NCBI GenBank assembly: GCA_015234425.1
Contig: JADGNE010000044.1
Coordinates: 103,217 to 167,216, forward strand
Direction: 5' to 3'
DNA: 64,000 bases
Origin: Devosia sp.
GTDB taxonomy: Bacteria; Pseudomonadota; Alphaproteobacteria; Rhizobiales; Devosiaceae
Of this stretch, positions 27,408 to 36,333 are shown piece after piece. The notes under the pieces were generated by a model. That model did not search any database. It was not told the origin of the DNA and was given only the letters and a program-made list of their open reading frames with translations. The translations under genes and the position numbers were made by a program. Numbering within the stretch: position 1 is the stretch's first letter; each line of letters starts with the position of its first letter.

Positions 27408-28279
27408 GCCCGATCCTTGCCATTGATCTCGGGGGCACGCGCTGCCGTATCGGGCTGGCCGACAGTGCCAATCCGGCAGAGGTCGCGCTCGTTGAAGATC
27501 GACCGGCGCCTTCGGACCGCGCGGATTTTCTCAATTGTATTCGCGTCCAGTTGGAAGCGCATGGGGCAAAGGCATTGGGGCTTGGCATTCCCGGGCTCGC
27601 TCAGGGCACAGTGTGCCGCTGGGTGCCGAATTTGCCTTTCCTTGACGGTCTGGACCTTGCCGCAGAATTTCCGGGCGTATCGATCGGCCTGGGCAATGAT
27701 GCCCAGCTGAGCCTTCTGGCAGAGGTGCACGCTGGCGTGGCTGAGGGGCAGAGCGATGCGCTGCTTTTGGCCATCGGCACCGGCATCGGGTCCGCCGTTC
27801 TTGCATCAGGTATGATCATTGCGGGGCAGGGCGGTGGCGCCTGTTCCTATGGTTGGGCGACTGCCGATATCTCGGATGCAGGAGAAGATGTCAGCGGTTG
27901 GCTCGAGCGCCAGGCCGCCGGCCGCGCCTATGACCAGATCGCTCATTCAATTGGCTTTGAGAACGGCCATGCCCTGATGGCGGCAGCGCGGAGTGGCGAT
28001 CCCAAGGCACTGTCTGCACTCCATGCACCGGTTGAGGCGCTGGGGACCGCGACGGCGGCGGCGGTGGCCTTGCTCGATCCCGCCCTGATCATCATTGCCG
28101 GGGGCGTTGCCGAGGCTTGCGACATCCTCGAGCCGCTGCTGCGACCGGCCATCGATCGCCGCCTGCCACCGCATCTGCGCGGCGTCCCGATCAAACCCGC
28201 AAGATATCGCTCGCAGGCTGGCCTGATTGGGGCAGCTTTTGCCGGCGCGTCGGGGCCCAATTGGAGGAGGACATCATGA
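27404..28279 (+). CDS. ROK-family sugar kinase
   Basis: Cytoplasmic kinase of 291 residues of the actin-like ROK fold. DLGGTRCR (8-15) is the phosphate-1 loop, LGIPGLAQG and LGNDAQLS hold the sugar-binding and catalytic Asp, and AIGTGIGSAVLASG is the second glycine motif. The usual ROK zinc motif CxCGxxGC is absent; the sequence instead reads GGGACSYGWATADIS. Without the zinc site it may be a diverged glucokinase, N-acetylmannosamine or amino-sugar kinase. It overlaps the permease and regulator genes by 4 nt, so it should phosphorylate the imported sugar. Confidence 0.85.
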   Translation: MSPILAIDLGGTRCRIGLADSANPAEVALVEDRPAPSDRADFLNCIRVQLEAHGAKALGLGIPGLAQGTVCRWVPNLPFLDGLDLAAEFPGVSIGLGNDAQLSLLAEVHAGVAEGQSDALLLAIGTGIGSAVLASGMIIAGQGGGACSYGWATADISDAGEDVSGWLERQAAGRAYDQIAHSIGFENGHALMAAARSGDPKALSALHAPVEALGTATAAAVALLDPALIIIAGGVAEACDILEPLLRPAIDRRLPPHLRGVPIKPARYRSQAGLIGAAFAGASGPNWRRTS

Positions 28280-29025
28280 CCGACCACCCTGCGGGTCTGG
28301 TGCGTCCGGACCGACGTCGCCCCGAGCCGCTGTGGCACCAGGCGGAAATGGCGCTGCGTTTTCTTATTGACCGGGGCGAATGGGCGCCGGGCACACAGAT
28401 CCCCAATGAGGACAAGCTCTGCGAAATGCTGGGCATTTCCCGGATCACGCTCCGCCATGCCCTGCGCAATCTTGAGGAAGCGGGCATGTTGCGGCGGGAG
28501 CATGGTCGCGGCACCTTCGTGCGGTCCGCCACCATGGTGGCCGGTGTGCGCGGGCTCACAAGCTTTACCGACGAAATGCAGACGCTCGCCCTTTCCCCGG
28601 GCACGCGTCTTCTGGCCGCGCAGATCATTCCTGCGCGAGGCGCGACAGCTGAGGCGCTGGAGATCGCCGAGGGAGAAGACGTGGTCCAGTTGCGGCGCCT
28701 TCGGCTGGGCAATGGACAGCCCATCGGCATCCAGACCACCCATCTTCCGGCCAGTCGTGTGCCGGGGCTGTTCGAGGCAGCATCGGACGTCACCTCGCTT
28801 TATCGCTGGCTCAAGGACAATGCCGGCATCGTGCCGGTCCGGGCCAAGGAGGTCTATCGCGTTGGCGCGGTGGCCAAAGGCGATGCGCATGACCTCGAGC
28901 TGCCGGCCGGCACGCCGGCCTTTGAAGTTGAGCGCATCACTTTCGACGCGCGCAGCCCCTTTGAATTCGCGGTCTCGACCATGCGCGCCGACCGCTACGA
29001 AATCCGATCCACCCTTTACGTTTAG
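28276..29025 (+). CDS. GntR-family regulator, HutC/NagR subfamily
   Basis: Regulator of 249 residues. The winged helix (PLWHQAEMALRFLI, IPNEDKLCEMLGISRITLRHALRNL, HGRGTFVR) takes residues 18-82, and a UTRA ligand domain with chorismate-lyase fold fills the rest (ITFDARSPFEFAVS near the end). ATG at 28276 has GGAGGAGG upstream; a longer open frame from 28117 runs inside the kinase gene. It belongs to the operon it probably controls. UTRA regulators usually sense a phosphorylated sugar such as GlcNAc-6-P. Confidence 0.9.
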   Translation: MTDHPAGLVRPDRRRPEPLWHQAEMALRFLIDRGEWAPGTQIPNEDKLCEMLGISRITLRHALRNLEEAGMLRREHGRGTFVRSATMVAGVRGLTSFTDEMQTLALSPGTRLLAAQIIPARGATAEALEIAEGEDVVQLRRLRLGNGQPIGIQTTHLPASRVPGLFEAASDVTSLYRWLKDNAGIVPVRAKEVYRVGAVAKGDAHDLELPAGTPAFEVERITFDARSPFEFAVSTMRADRYEIRSTLYV

Positions 29026-29044
29026 TCTGAAAGGCAGACCCCTC

Positions 29045-29839
29045 ATGTCGACCATGTTCATCAGCAAGCTCGCGGCCATTGCCGAAAAGGCTGCCGGCGA
29101 AAACGAAGCCGCATTCGAAGCCGCCTCCAAGGCGATGAGCGAGACGCTCGCCAATGGTGGCCTCGTGCATCTTTACGGCTCGGGCCACTCGGTGCTGCCC
29201 GTGCAGGAAACCTATCCGCGCTATGGCTCCTATCTCGGGTTCAACCCGCTGACTGACCCGCGCGTCATGTGGCACAACATTCTGGGCGCCGGTGGCGTGC
29301 GTGAGCTGCTCTGGCTCGAGCGCACGGAAAAGTACGCTGAGAAGTTCCTCGACCACCAGCCGCTCAATCCGGGCGACACGATTGTCATCTTCGGCCACTC
29401 AGGCAGCAATGCCTCGGGCATCGACACCGCGCTCTATGCCAAGGAACGTGGGCTGACGGTGATCGCGATCACCGCCAAGTCCAACGCCAGCAAGCCCGCC
29501 ACCCATTCCTCGGGCAAGCGCCTGCCGCATGCTTCCGATATCGTCATCGATACCGGCGCGCCGGTGGAGGACGCGATCGTTGCCATCGAAGGCTGGAGCC
29601 GCCCGGTTTCGGGCTCGTCGACGGTTCTGGCCATGATCATGATGCACGAGCTGGTCTCGCGCACGGCGCAGAAGCTGGCGGAAAAGGGCATCGAGCTGCC
29701 GGTCTTTGCCTCGCCGACCATTCCGGGCGTCACGCTGCACGACACGGACATTATCTATGGCCAGTACCGCGAGAAGATGATCGACGCGCAGTCCAAGCAC
29801 CTTGAGCAGTTCAAGAAGACCATGGCCAACGAAGGCTGA
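29045..29839 (+). CDS. SIS-domain sugar-phosphate protein
   Basis: Product of 264 residues with a SIS (sugar isomerase) domain: LVHLYGSGHSVLPVQE in the first half and TIVIFGHSGSNASGIDTALYAKERGLTVIAIT as the phosphosugar-binding strand-loop-helix. It resembles the UPF0309 group of unassigned SIS proteins. It may isomerise, deaminate or cleave the phosphorylated sugar made by the ROK kinase. ATG 29045 follows the regulator stop by 19 nt. A terminator-like hairpin follows at 29873. Confidence 0.85.
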   Translation: MSTMFISKLAAIAEKAAGENEAAFEAASKAMSETLANGGLVHLYGSGHSVLPVQETYPRYGSYLGFNPLTDPRVMWHNILGAGGVRELLWLERTEKYAEKFLDHQPLNPGDTIVIFGHSGSNASGIDTALYAKERGLTVIAITAKSNASKPATHSSGKRLPHASDIVIDTGAPVEDAIVAIEGWSRPVSGSSTVLAMIMMHELVSRTAQKLAEKGIELPVFASPTIPGVTLHDTDIIYGQYREKMIDAQSKHLEQFKKTMANEG

Positions 29840-29872
29840 GGCCCTTTCAACCAGGGTTCTGAAAAGGGCTGC

Positions 29873-29896
29873 GGGCGAAGGCTCGCGCCCCTTTTT
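29873..29896 (+). terminator. Rho-independent terminator of the second ABC sugar operon
   Basis: GGGCG (29873-29877) pairs with CGCCC (29886-29890) and an inner GCGA/TCGC pairing is also possible. CTTTTT follows directly. It lies 34 nt past the SIS-gene stop and separates this operon from crtY. Confidence 0.65.
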
Positions 29897-30016
29897 CCAT
29901 CCATGGCCGAGTTCGGTCGCCGCGTGATCCAAAACGCCTTGCCATGCGTAGACTATTGCACTTGCATGGTATGGTCGCGACGCGATGATCGTTATGCGGC
30001 AGGCGGAGGACTATCG

Positions 30017-31195
30017 TTGGCGGGTTCGGGGCGCGGTGGCAAAAGGCTTTTGGTGGCCGGCGGCGGACTTGCCGCTGCCCTGATCGCGCAGCGGCTGAGC
30101 CCGACGCCCGATCTTGAGATTATTATCCTTGAAGCGGCCAGCGCGCCTTTTGGCGAACACACCTGGTCCTTCCACATCGCCGATGTCGGCACTGACCTCC
30201 CTTGGATCGAACCGCTCATTGCCCATCGCTGGGCCGGCCAGTCGGTGCGCTTTCCCGCCTTTACCCGGCATCTGACCTCCGGCTATGCGACCCTGACTTC
30301 CCGTTCGGCCCAAGAGGGGATGGAGAGGCTACCCAATGTGTCCATCCGCACCGGCGCTGTTGTCGAGGCGGTGGATTCTGGTGGAGCGACGCTGGCCGAC
30401 GGTGAAAGGCTTTCGGGCGATTGCGTCATCGATGCGCGCGGCTACCGGAAGAGCGCCGCTCTCGTTCTCGGCTATCAGAAATTCGTCGGCCTGGAGATCG
30501 AAACAGCCGAGCCTCACGGCCTCGTCGATCCCGTCATCATGGATGCCTCGGTCGATCAGCTGGACGGCTATCGCTTCGTTTATTCACTGCCGTTTTCACC
30601 GACCCGCGTTCTGATCGAGGACACGCGCTATGCCGATGGCGAGGCACTCGATAAGGGCGAACTCGAACTGGCTATACGCGAATATGCCCGGCAGCAGGGT
30701 TGGTCCGTCGCTGAAGTCGTCCGGCGAGAGCATGGAGTCCTGCCCATTTCGCTCGCTCATGACGCGCAGAAATTCTGGTCGGAGGCTCCGCCTGACGTGC
30801 CGCAGGCCGGGATGCGTGCGGCGCTGTTTCATCCTACCACCGGCTACAGCCTGCCCGAGGCCGTCCGCGTGGCCAATCTCATTGCGGAAGCCTGGCCGAT
30901 CAGTAGTCCGGCCCTTGCCGTAAAGATCAGGGAGCATGCGCTTCGGCGGCACCGCGGCCAGCGTTTTTACCGGCTGCTCAACCGGATGCTGTTCCTCGCA
31001 GCAGAGCCGGACAAGCGCCATCTGGTGCTTCAAAGGTTCTACCGCCTGCGCCAACCCCTTATCGAGCGGTTCTACGCCGGCCAGACGACACCGGCCGACA
31101 TGGCCCGCATTCTTGTCGGCAAGCCACCTGTGCCCGTTCACCGGGCGCTCGCCTGCCTTCGCGAAAAGCCCCTCCTAGCCTCGGAGACGACGTGA
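30017..31195 (+). CDS. crtY: Lycopene beta-cyclase
   Basis: Membrane-associated flavoprotein of 392 residues that closes both ends of lycopene to give beta-carotene. The N-terminal dinucleotide fold is RLLVAGGGLAAALIAQRL, followed by EHTWSFH. VIDARGY and VLIEDTRY follow, then PLIERFYAG near the C-terminus, all CrtY hallmarks. TTG at 30017 has GGCGGAGGA upstream; an ATG-start alternative at 29903 adds an unlikely Cys- and Arg-rich leader. It is the first gene of crtY-crtI-crtB, which overlap by 4 nt each. Confidence 0.93.
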   Translation: MAGSGRGGKRLLVAGGGLAAALIAQRLSPTPDLEIIILEAASAPFGEHTWSFHIADVGTDLPWIEPLIAHRWAGQSVRFPAFTRHLTSGYATLTSRSAQEGMERLPNVSIRTGAVVEAVDSGGATLADGERLSGDCVIDARGYRKSAALVLGYQKFVGLEIETAEPHGLVDPVIMDASVDQLDGYRFVYSLPFSPTRVLIEDTRYADGEALDKGELELAIREYARQQGWSVAEVVRREHGVLPISLAHDAQKFWSEAPPDVPQAGMRAALFHPTTGYSLPEAVRVANLIAEAWPISSPALAVKIREHALRRHRGQRFYRLLNRMLFLAAEPDKRHLVLQRFYRLRQPLIERFYAGQTTPADMARILVGKPPVPVHRALACLREKPLLASETT

Positions 31196-32682
31196 CGAAT
31201 TCAAAGACCGCAGCAGTCATCGGCGCCGGATTTGGCGGCCTTGCGCTGGCAATCCGGCTGCAGAGCGCCGGCATTGAGACGACCATATTCGAGAAGCGGG
31301 ACAAGCCCGGCGGGCGGGCCTATGTCTATACCGATGACGGCTTCACCTTCGATGCCGGGCCGACCGTCATTACGGACCCGGATTGTCTCGACCAGCTGTG
31401 GACGCTGTCTGGCCGCACCATGGCGGACTATGTCACGCTTCTGCCGGTCGCGCCTTTCTACCAACTCTGCTGGGAGGACGGGTATCGGTTTGACTATGCC
31501 AATGACCAGGCCGAGATTGACCGGCAGATCGCGGCGAAGTCGCCTGAGGATGTCGAAGGCTACAGAAAGTTTCTCGCCTATTCCGAGGACCTTTTTCGCG
31601 AAGGCTACGAGAAGCTGGGCACAGTCCCCTTCCTCAATTTCTTCTCGATGATCAAGGCCGCCCCGCAATTGATGCGGCTCGAGAGCCACCGCAGCGTCTA
31701 TTCCAAGGTCAGCCAGTTCATCAAGGACGATCAGCTGCGGCAGGCTTTCAGCTTTCATTCGCTGCTGGTCGGCGGAAATCCGTTCGAGACCTCGTCCATC
31801 TATGGCCTCATCCACGCGCTCGAACGGCGGGGCGGGGTGTGGTTTGCCAAGGGCGGCACGGGCGCGCTGATCGCCGGAATGGTCAAACTGTTCGAGGATC
31901 TGGGCGGCAGGCTGGAGCTCAACGCCGAAATCGACCGGATCGAGGGCGGCGAGGACAAGGTGACGGGCGTTGCGCTCAAGGATGGGCGCCGGTTCAGTTT
32001 CGACCAGATCGCCTCCAATGCCGATGTGGTGCACACTTATCGCGACATGATGCGCGGCACGCAGCGGGGCGATGCCAAGGGCAAGGCGCTGGAGAAGAAG
32101 CGCTTTTCCATGTCGCTTTTTGTGATCTATTTCGGCCTCAAGACCCAGCATCCCGAGCTTAAGCACCATATGGTGCTGTTCGGGCCGCGTTATCGGGAAC
32201 TGATCAAGGACATTTTTCACACCGATGGTCTGGCAGACGATTTTTCGCTCTACCTCCACGCACCTTCCGTGACCGATGACAGTCTCGCCCCCAAGGGGCA
32301 GAGCGCCTATTACGTGCTCTCGCCGGTGCCGAATCTGGGCACGGCCGATATCGACTGGGACGTCGTCGGCCCGCAATATCGCGACCGGATCCTTAAATAT
32401 ATCAACGACCGCTATATCCCCGGGCTGCTTGATGACCTCGTGACGGTGCGCCACTTCACGCCCTTCGATTTCCGGGATGAGCTCAATGCCCATCTGGGCT
32501 CTGCCTTTTCGATCGAGCCGATCCTGACCCAGAGCGCCTGGTTCCGCCCGCATAATCGGGACGATGTGATTTCCAACATGTATATCGTCGGGGCCGGCAC
32601 GCATCCCGGCGCCGGCATTCCGGGTGTGGTCGGGTCGGCCAAGGCCACGGCCGGGCTGATGATCGCGGATGCCATGGCATGA
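31192..32682 (+). CDS. crtI: Phytoene desaturase
   Basis: FAD-dependent desaturase of 496 residues that converts phytoene to lycopene (four desaturations in the usual bacterial enzyme). It has the FAD fold AAVIGAGFGGLALAIRL, KPGGRAYVY, the DAGPTVIT segment and the CrtI C-terminal signature GAGTHPGAGIPGVVGSAKA. The GTG start overlaps the crtY stop (GTGA). Length is typical. No frameshift is seen, so the pathway should be active. Confidence 0.95.
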   Translation: MTNSKTAAVIGAGFGGLALAIRLQSAGIETTIFEKRDKPGGRAYVYTDDGFTFDAGPTVITDPDCLDQLWTLSGRTMADYVTLLPVAPFYQLCWEDGYRFDYANDQAEIDRQIAAKSPEDVEGYRKFLAYSEDLFREGYEKLGTVPFLNFFSMIKAAPQLMRLESHRSVYSKVSQFIKDDQLRQAFSFHSLLVGGNPFETSSIYGLIHALERRGGVWFAKGGTGALIAGMVKLFEDLGGRLELNAEIDRIEGGEDKVTGVALKDGRRFSFDQIASNADVVHTYRDMMRGTQRGDAKGKALEKKRFSMSLFVIYFGLKTQHPELKHHMVLFGPRYRELIKDIFHTDGLADDFSLYLHAPSVTDDSLAPKGQSAYYVLSPVPNLGTADIDWDVVGPQYRDRILKYINDRYIPGLLDDLVTVRHFTPFDFRDELNAHLGSAFSIEPILTQSAWFRPHNRDDVISNMYIVGAGTHPGAGIPGVVGSAKATAGLMIADAMA

Positions 32683-33605
32683 ACGACGAGGTTATTTCCC
32701 GCAGCGAAGAGGCCATCGCCAAGGGCTCGCAGAGCTTTGCGGCTGCGGCCCGCCTCTTCGACCGGCAGACGCGGGATGATGCTGTCATGCTCTACGCCTG
32801 GTGCCGCCATTGCGACGATGTCATCGACGGGCAGACGTCTGGGCATGCACAAGTGGCGGACTTCAGGGATGGGCAACAGGCCCGGCTCGAGCAATTGCGC
32901 GCCGAAACCAGCGCGGCTTTGTCTGGCAGGGCCTCGGACAGCTATATTTTCAATGCCTTGCAGCGCGTGGTGGAGCGGCACGAGATTCCCCATCGCCACC
33001 CTCAGGAATTGCTGACGGGCTTCCAGATGGACGTGGAGGATCGCGTCTACGAGACCATCGAGGACACACTTGAATATTGCTACCATGTCGCCGGCGTGGT
33101 CGGGGTAATGATGGCCATGATCATGGGTGTGCGGGAGCGCGAGGTGCTCGACCGGGCCAGCGATCTTGGCCTTGCCTTCCAGCTCACCAATATCGCGCGC
33201 GACGTCATTGATGATGCGCGCATGGAGCGGGTCTATCTCCCCCGCACGCTTCTCGCGCGGCATGGCATTACCGAAATCCGGGCTGATGATCGCGCGCAGT
33301 GGCCAAAACTTCATGCCGCTGCGCTGGAATTGCTTGAACTGGCGGAAGCCTATTACGCATCGGCCTATCACGGCATGGCGGAACTGCCGCCGCGCTCGGC
33401 CTGGGCCATTGGCGCGGCGCGGCGCGTCTATCGTGCCATTGGCCAGAAGCTGCGCTCAGGCGGGCCCGATGCTTGGGAACACCGCGTGTCTACATCGCGC
33501 AATGAGAAGCTGATGCTGCTCGCAAAATCCCTCGGAGACGTTGCCTGGACCCGCCTGCCCAGACAGCAGCCGGACCGTGCGGGCCTGTGGAAACGCCCCG
33601 CCTAA
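32679..33605 (+). CDS. crtB: Phytoene synthase
   Basis: Head-to-head prenyl synthase of 308 residues that joins two GGPP molecules to phytoene. The first aspartate-rich motif DDVID is at residues 46-50, and the second region is NIARDVIDDARMERVYLP. A late RRVYRAIG motif also fits. ATG overlaps the crtI stop. Its stop overlaps that of the opposing crtZ by 4 nt, with no room for a terminator between them. Confidence 0.95.
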   Translation: MNDEVISRSEEAIAKGSQSFAAAARLFDRQTRDDAVMLYAWCRHCDDVIDGQTSGHAQVADFRDGQQARLEQLRAETSAALSGRASDSYIFNALQRVVERHEIPHRHPQELLTGFQMDVEDRVYETIEDTLEYCYHVAGVVGVMMAMIMGVREREVLDRASDLGLAFQLTNIARDVIDDARMERVYLPRTLLARHGITEIRADDRAQWPKLHAAALELLELAEAYYASAYHGMAELPPRSAWAIGAARRVYRAIGQKLRSGGPDAWEHRVSTSRNEKLMLLAKSLGDVAWTRLPRQQPDRAGLWKRPA

Positions 33606-34129
33606 TGTGCGGCGGGGCGATCCTCGTCCTTGAGCGCATGGGGATCGTATGAGCGCTTGTTCTCTTCAAGTTCCTTGAGCAGCTTGTCGACTGGCTGGGC
33701 ATAAACAAAGCCGAACGAGACGCAGCCATCCTTGCCCTGCACCGCATGATGGAGTCTGTGCGCTTGGTAGACGCGCTTCATGTATCCCTTGCGCGGAATG
33801 TGCTTGAACGGCCAGCGCTGGTGCACGAGGCCATCGTGAAAAAAGAAGTACAGCATCCCATAGATTGTCACGCCCAGGCCTAGCCAGGTCAGCGGCCACC
33901 AGAAGAAGTGGCCAAGCGCAAACATGGCGATGGCGACGCCGGCGAACACCACGGCATAGAGATCGTTTTTTTCCAGAGCATCGTCATGTGGCTCATGGTG
34001 GGACTTGTGCCAGCCCCATCCCCAGCCGTGCATGATGTGTTCATGCGACCAGGTGGCGAACCACTCCATGAACAGGACGGAACCAACCACGAGCCCGGTT
34101 GGCACCAAATAGTAGAGAATAGTGTCCAT
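33602..34129 (-). CDS. crtZ: Beta-carotene hydroxylase
   Basis: Non-haem di-iron membrane hydroxylase of 175 residues that adds 3-hydroxyls to beta-carotene rings, giving zeaxanthin. The histidine boxes are HEHIMH (29-34), HKSHHEPH (41-48), HDGLVHQRW and HRLHHA, with hydrophobic segments at residues 5-24 and 60-90. ATG at 34129 has AAGGAGGCCT upstream. It is the last gene of the minus-strand crtE operon, 66 nt after the ABC-2 permease. Confidence 0.95.
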   Translation of the reverse strand: MDTILYYLVPTGLVVGSVLFMEWFATWSHEHIMHGWGWGWHKSHHEPHDDALEKNDLYAVVFAGVAIAMFALGHFFWWPLTWLGLGVTIYGMLYFFFHDGLVHQRWPFKHIPRKGYMKRVYQAHRLHHAVQGKDGCVSFGFVYAQPVDKLLKELEENKRSYDPHALKDEDRPAAH

Positions 34130-34195
34130 TCAGGCCTCCTTCGATAGTTTTAAAGATAAGATTTCCCGTGGTCTGCGGCCAGTGTGGCGTAGTCA

Positions 34196-35398
34196 CTAAA
34201 GGCGGAGCCGCAGGCGGGAAATGATCAGTCCGAGAATGACGCCGACCATGGCGACACACAGCAACCAGGCGAGTTCCGGCAGCACCGCACCGAGCGGTTC
34301 GCTGCGCCACAAAATGCCGTGGTAGGCCTCGATCGCCCAGGCGTTGGGGGTGTACCAACCGACATCCTGGAGCCAGGGCGGCATCATGAAACGCGGGACC
34401 ATAGAGCCGCCGATTGCGGAACTGACCAGCACCACAAAAGTGGAGACGGTCTGGGCCTGCTGCTTGCTGGTGCAGGCCGACGCAACGGCCAGCCCAAGCC
34501 CGGCTGTCGCGGCGGAGGCGACCAATGTAGTCAACAGCCATTCCATGCCGTGGTGAGTGACGTCGACCCCATAGACAATCGCGGCGACAAGGAAGATCAG
34601 GCCAACCTGCAGTACGCCCTGTGCGGTGAGGAACAGGAATTTCCCGAGGACGACGACATCCGTGCCGGCAGGCCCCACGGCGACGCGATCGACAATGCCG
34701 GAGTGACGTTCCTCGATCAGGGTCGCAGCGCCCTGCATCGCGGAAAAGAGCAGGAAGAGGATGGCGACCGCACCGGCATAATAGCTGATCGTCGCCCCGG
34801 CCGAGGTGGCTGATCCGATGTTTTCGATATTGACCAGGCCCGGCGCGGCATCAGGGCCATTGCCGCTGACAGCCAGTTCCTGAAGGGCGGCGTCGAGCTG
34901 TGCCTGCTGCTGCGGAGAAAAGCCGCCGACAAGCTCCCCGATGAGCGGGGCTGTTCGGGAGACGCCAATTTCGGGTACCGCGACGGCAATCAGGTTCTGC
35001 ACTTGCCCTGCAAGGCTCGCCCCGGCGATCACCTTGGCTGGATCAACGAGCACGGTAATCGGCGAGGTCGTTTCATCAGCGAGGTCGCCGGTGACAAACA
35101 GGCCGACATCGGCCCGTCCGGTCTGCACCATGCGCACCACCTCAGCGCGATCGGCCAGACTTTGCGGGAGGACACGAAGGCTCGCGTCTTCGCGCAAGGC
35201 AGCCTCGAGGCGCTCTGTCACCTGCGTCTCTGTGGCGACGCCATAAGCCACGTGAAGGCGCATTTCCTCCCCACTCGATCCGGAGAAAATAGCGGCGAAG
35301 ATGATGAAAATAACCGGGGGCAGGAGGAATGCCAGGGCCAGCGCGCCGCGATCGCGGATCACGCTGAGTGCCATGACGCGAAGCATGGCAAGGATCAA
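34196..35398 (-). CDS. ABC-2-type transporter permease in the carotenoid operon
   Basis: Membrane protein of 400 residues with the ABC-2/YhgE layout: one N-terminal helix (residues 17-40), a large extracytoplasmic domain of about 170 residues with a PQQQAQLDAALQ helix, then five or so helices from residue 220 to the end. ERHSGIVDRVAVGP just after the second helix is the coupling-helix region of this family. The TTG start overlaps the ATPase gene stop by 4 nt. Its cargo is unknown; lipids, antibiotics or pigments are all possible. Confidence 0.85.
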   Translation of the reverse strand: MILAMLRVMALSVIRDRGALALAFLLPPVIFIIFAAIFSGSSGEEMRLHVAYGVATETQVTERLEAALREDASLRVLPQSLADRAEVVRMVQTGRADVGLFVTGDLADETTSPITVLVDPAKVIAGASLAGQVQNLIAVAVPEIGVSRTAPLIGELVGGFSPQQQAQLDAALQELAVSGNGPDAAPGLVNIENIGSATSAGATISYYAGAVAILFLLFSAMQGAATLIEERHSGIVDRVAVGPAGTDVVVLGKFLFLTAQGVLQVGLIFLVAAIVYGVDVTHHGMEWLLTTLVASAATAGLGLAVASACTSKQQAQTVSTFVVLVSSAIGGSMVPRFMMPPWLQDVGWYTPNAWAIEAYHGILWRSEPLGAVLPELAWLLCVAMVGVILGLIISRLRLRL

Positions 35399-36333
35399 GG
35401 AGCCACCTCCGCGTCCCGCGTCAGACTGACGAAGAGACTGTCGAGACCGGGTTCCCGAAAACGGATTTCCCGTGTTTCTATCCCGGCCTTGTTGAGGGCT
35501 ATCGACAGTCGCTCCAGAGAATGGGAGCTGGCTCCGGTGAGCATGATCCAGCTATAGCCGCCCTTGAGCGGGCTGAAGCCGGCCTTGTGCAGGATCGCCG
35601 ACTGGTCCGGGGTGGCAAGGTGCCGAAGTTCGAGAATGACTTCCCTGTGCTTGCCGAACGCATCGGCGATAAGGCCCCGTGGCGTACCCTGAGGCGTGAT
35701 CTTGCCGTCGCGGAGGAAGCCGACCGTTGTGCAAAGCGCTTCAGCCTGGTCGAGGTCGTGGGTCGTCAAAAGTATCCCCATTCCGGCGCGGCTGAGGTGG
35801 ACGAGGACGTCGTGCAGGACATTGCGCGCCTCGACATCGACCCCGACCGTCGGTTCGTCGAGGATGAGCAAGTCAGGGTGATGAAGAATTGCGGCGGCAA
35901 TATTGACGCGCCGCTTCCACCCCCCCGAGAGGATGTCGACGCGTTCGTCCAGGCGCTGGGTGATATCGGTGGCCTGGCTGGCCCAAGTGATCGCCTGGCT
36001 GGTTTCTGTGGCCGACAGGCCGGACAGCCGGCCGAAGGCCTCAAGGTTCTCCCGGACCGTCAGATAGGGATAAAGCGCCAGTTCCTGTGGGACGAGGCCG
36101 ATATGGCGCATGCTTTTCTTGCCCGTCTCGCCGGCGACGCTGACCTGCCCGGAGCAGGCGCGGACGCGCCCGCATATGGTGCGGATGAGGGTGGTCTTGC
36201 CCGCCCCGTTTGGTCCGAGAAGGCCGAATATTTCCGACCGTCCGAGCTGCAGGTTGAGGCCACGCAGGACTTCGCGGTTTCCGTATCGCACTGATAGACC
36301 GGCCACAAACAGTGGCTGCGTATCACCCTGCAT
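35395..36333 (-). CDS. ABC-2-type transporter ATPase in the carotenoid operon
   Basis: ATPase of 312 residues. It has Walker A GPNGAGKTT, Q-loop VPQELALYP, signature LSGGWKRRVNIAAAI, Walker B LLILDEPTVGVD and TTHDLDQAE. The C-terminal 80 residues are the usual export-ATPase tail. ATG at 36333 lies within the last 11 nt of crtE; an earlier start at 36417 would run deep into crtE. The tight overlaps with crtE and the permease suggest one transcript and coupled translation. It should pair with the permease at 34196. Confidence 0.88.
   Translation of the reverse strand: MQGDTQPLFVAGLSVRYGNREVLRGLNLQLGRSEIFGLLGPNGAGKTTLIRTICGRVRACSGQVSVAGETGKKSMRHIGLVPQELALYPYLTVRENLEAFGRLSGLSATETSQAITWASQATDITQRLDERVDILSGGWKRRVNIAAAILHHPDLLILDEPTVGVDVEARNVLHDVLVHLSRAGMGILLTTHDLDQAEALCTTVGFLRDGKITPQGTPRGLIADAFGKHREVILELRHLATPDQSAILHKAGFSPLKGGYSWIMLTGASSHSLERLSIALNKAGIETREIRFREPGLDSLFVSLTRDAEVAP

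Noticed and set aside
28367-29044. Long upstream extension of the SIS protein
   Set aside because: It overlaps the whole GntR gene in another frame; ATG 29045 gives the family length.
29942-29969. CCATGC...GCATGG inverted repeat upstream of crtY
   Set aside because: The arms are only 6 nt and the spacing is long, so chance is likely.
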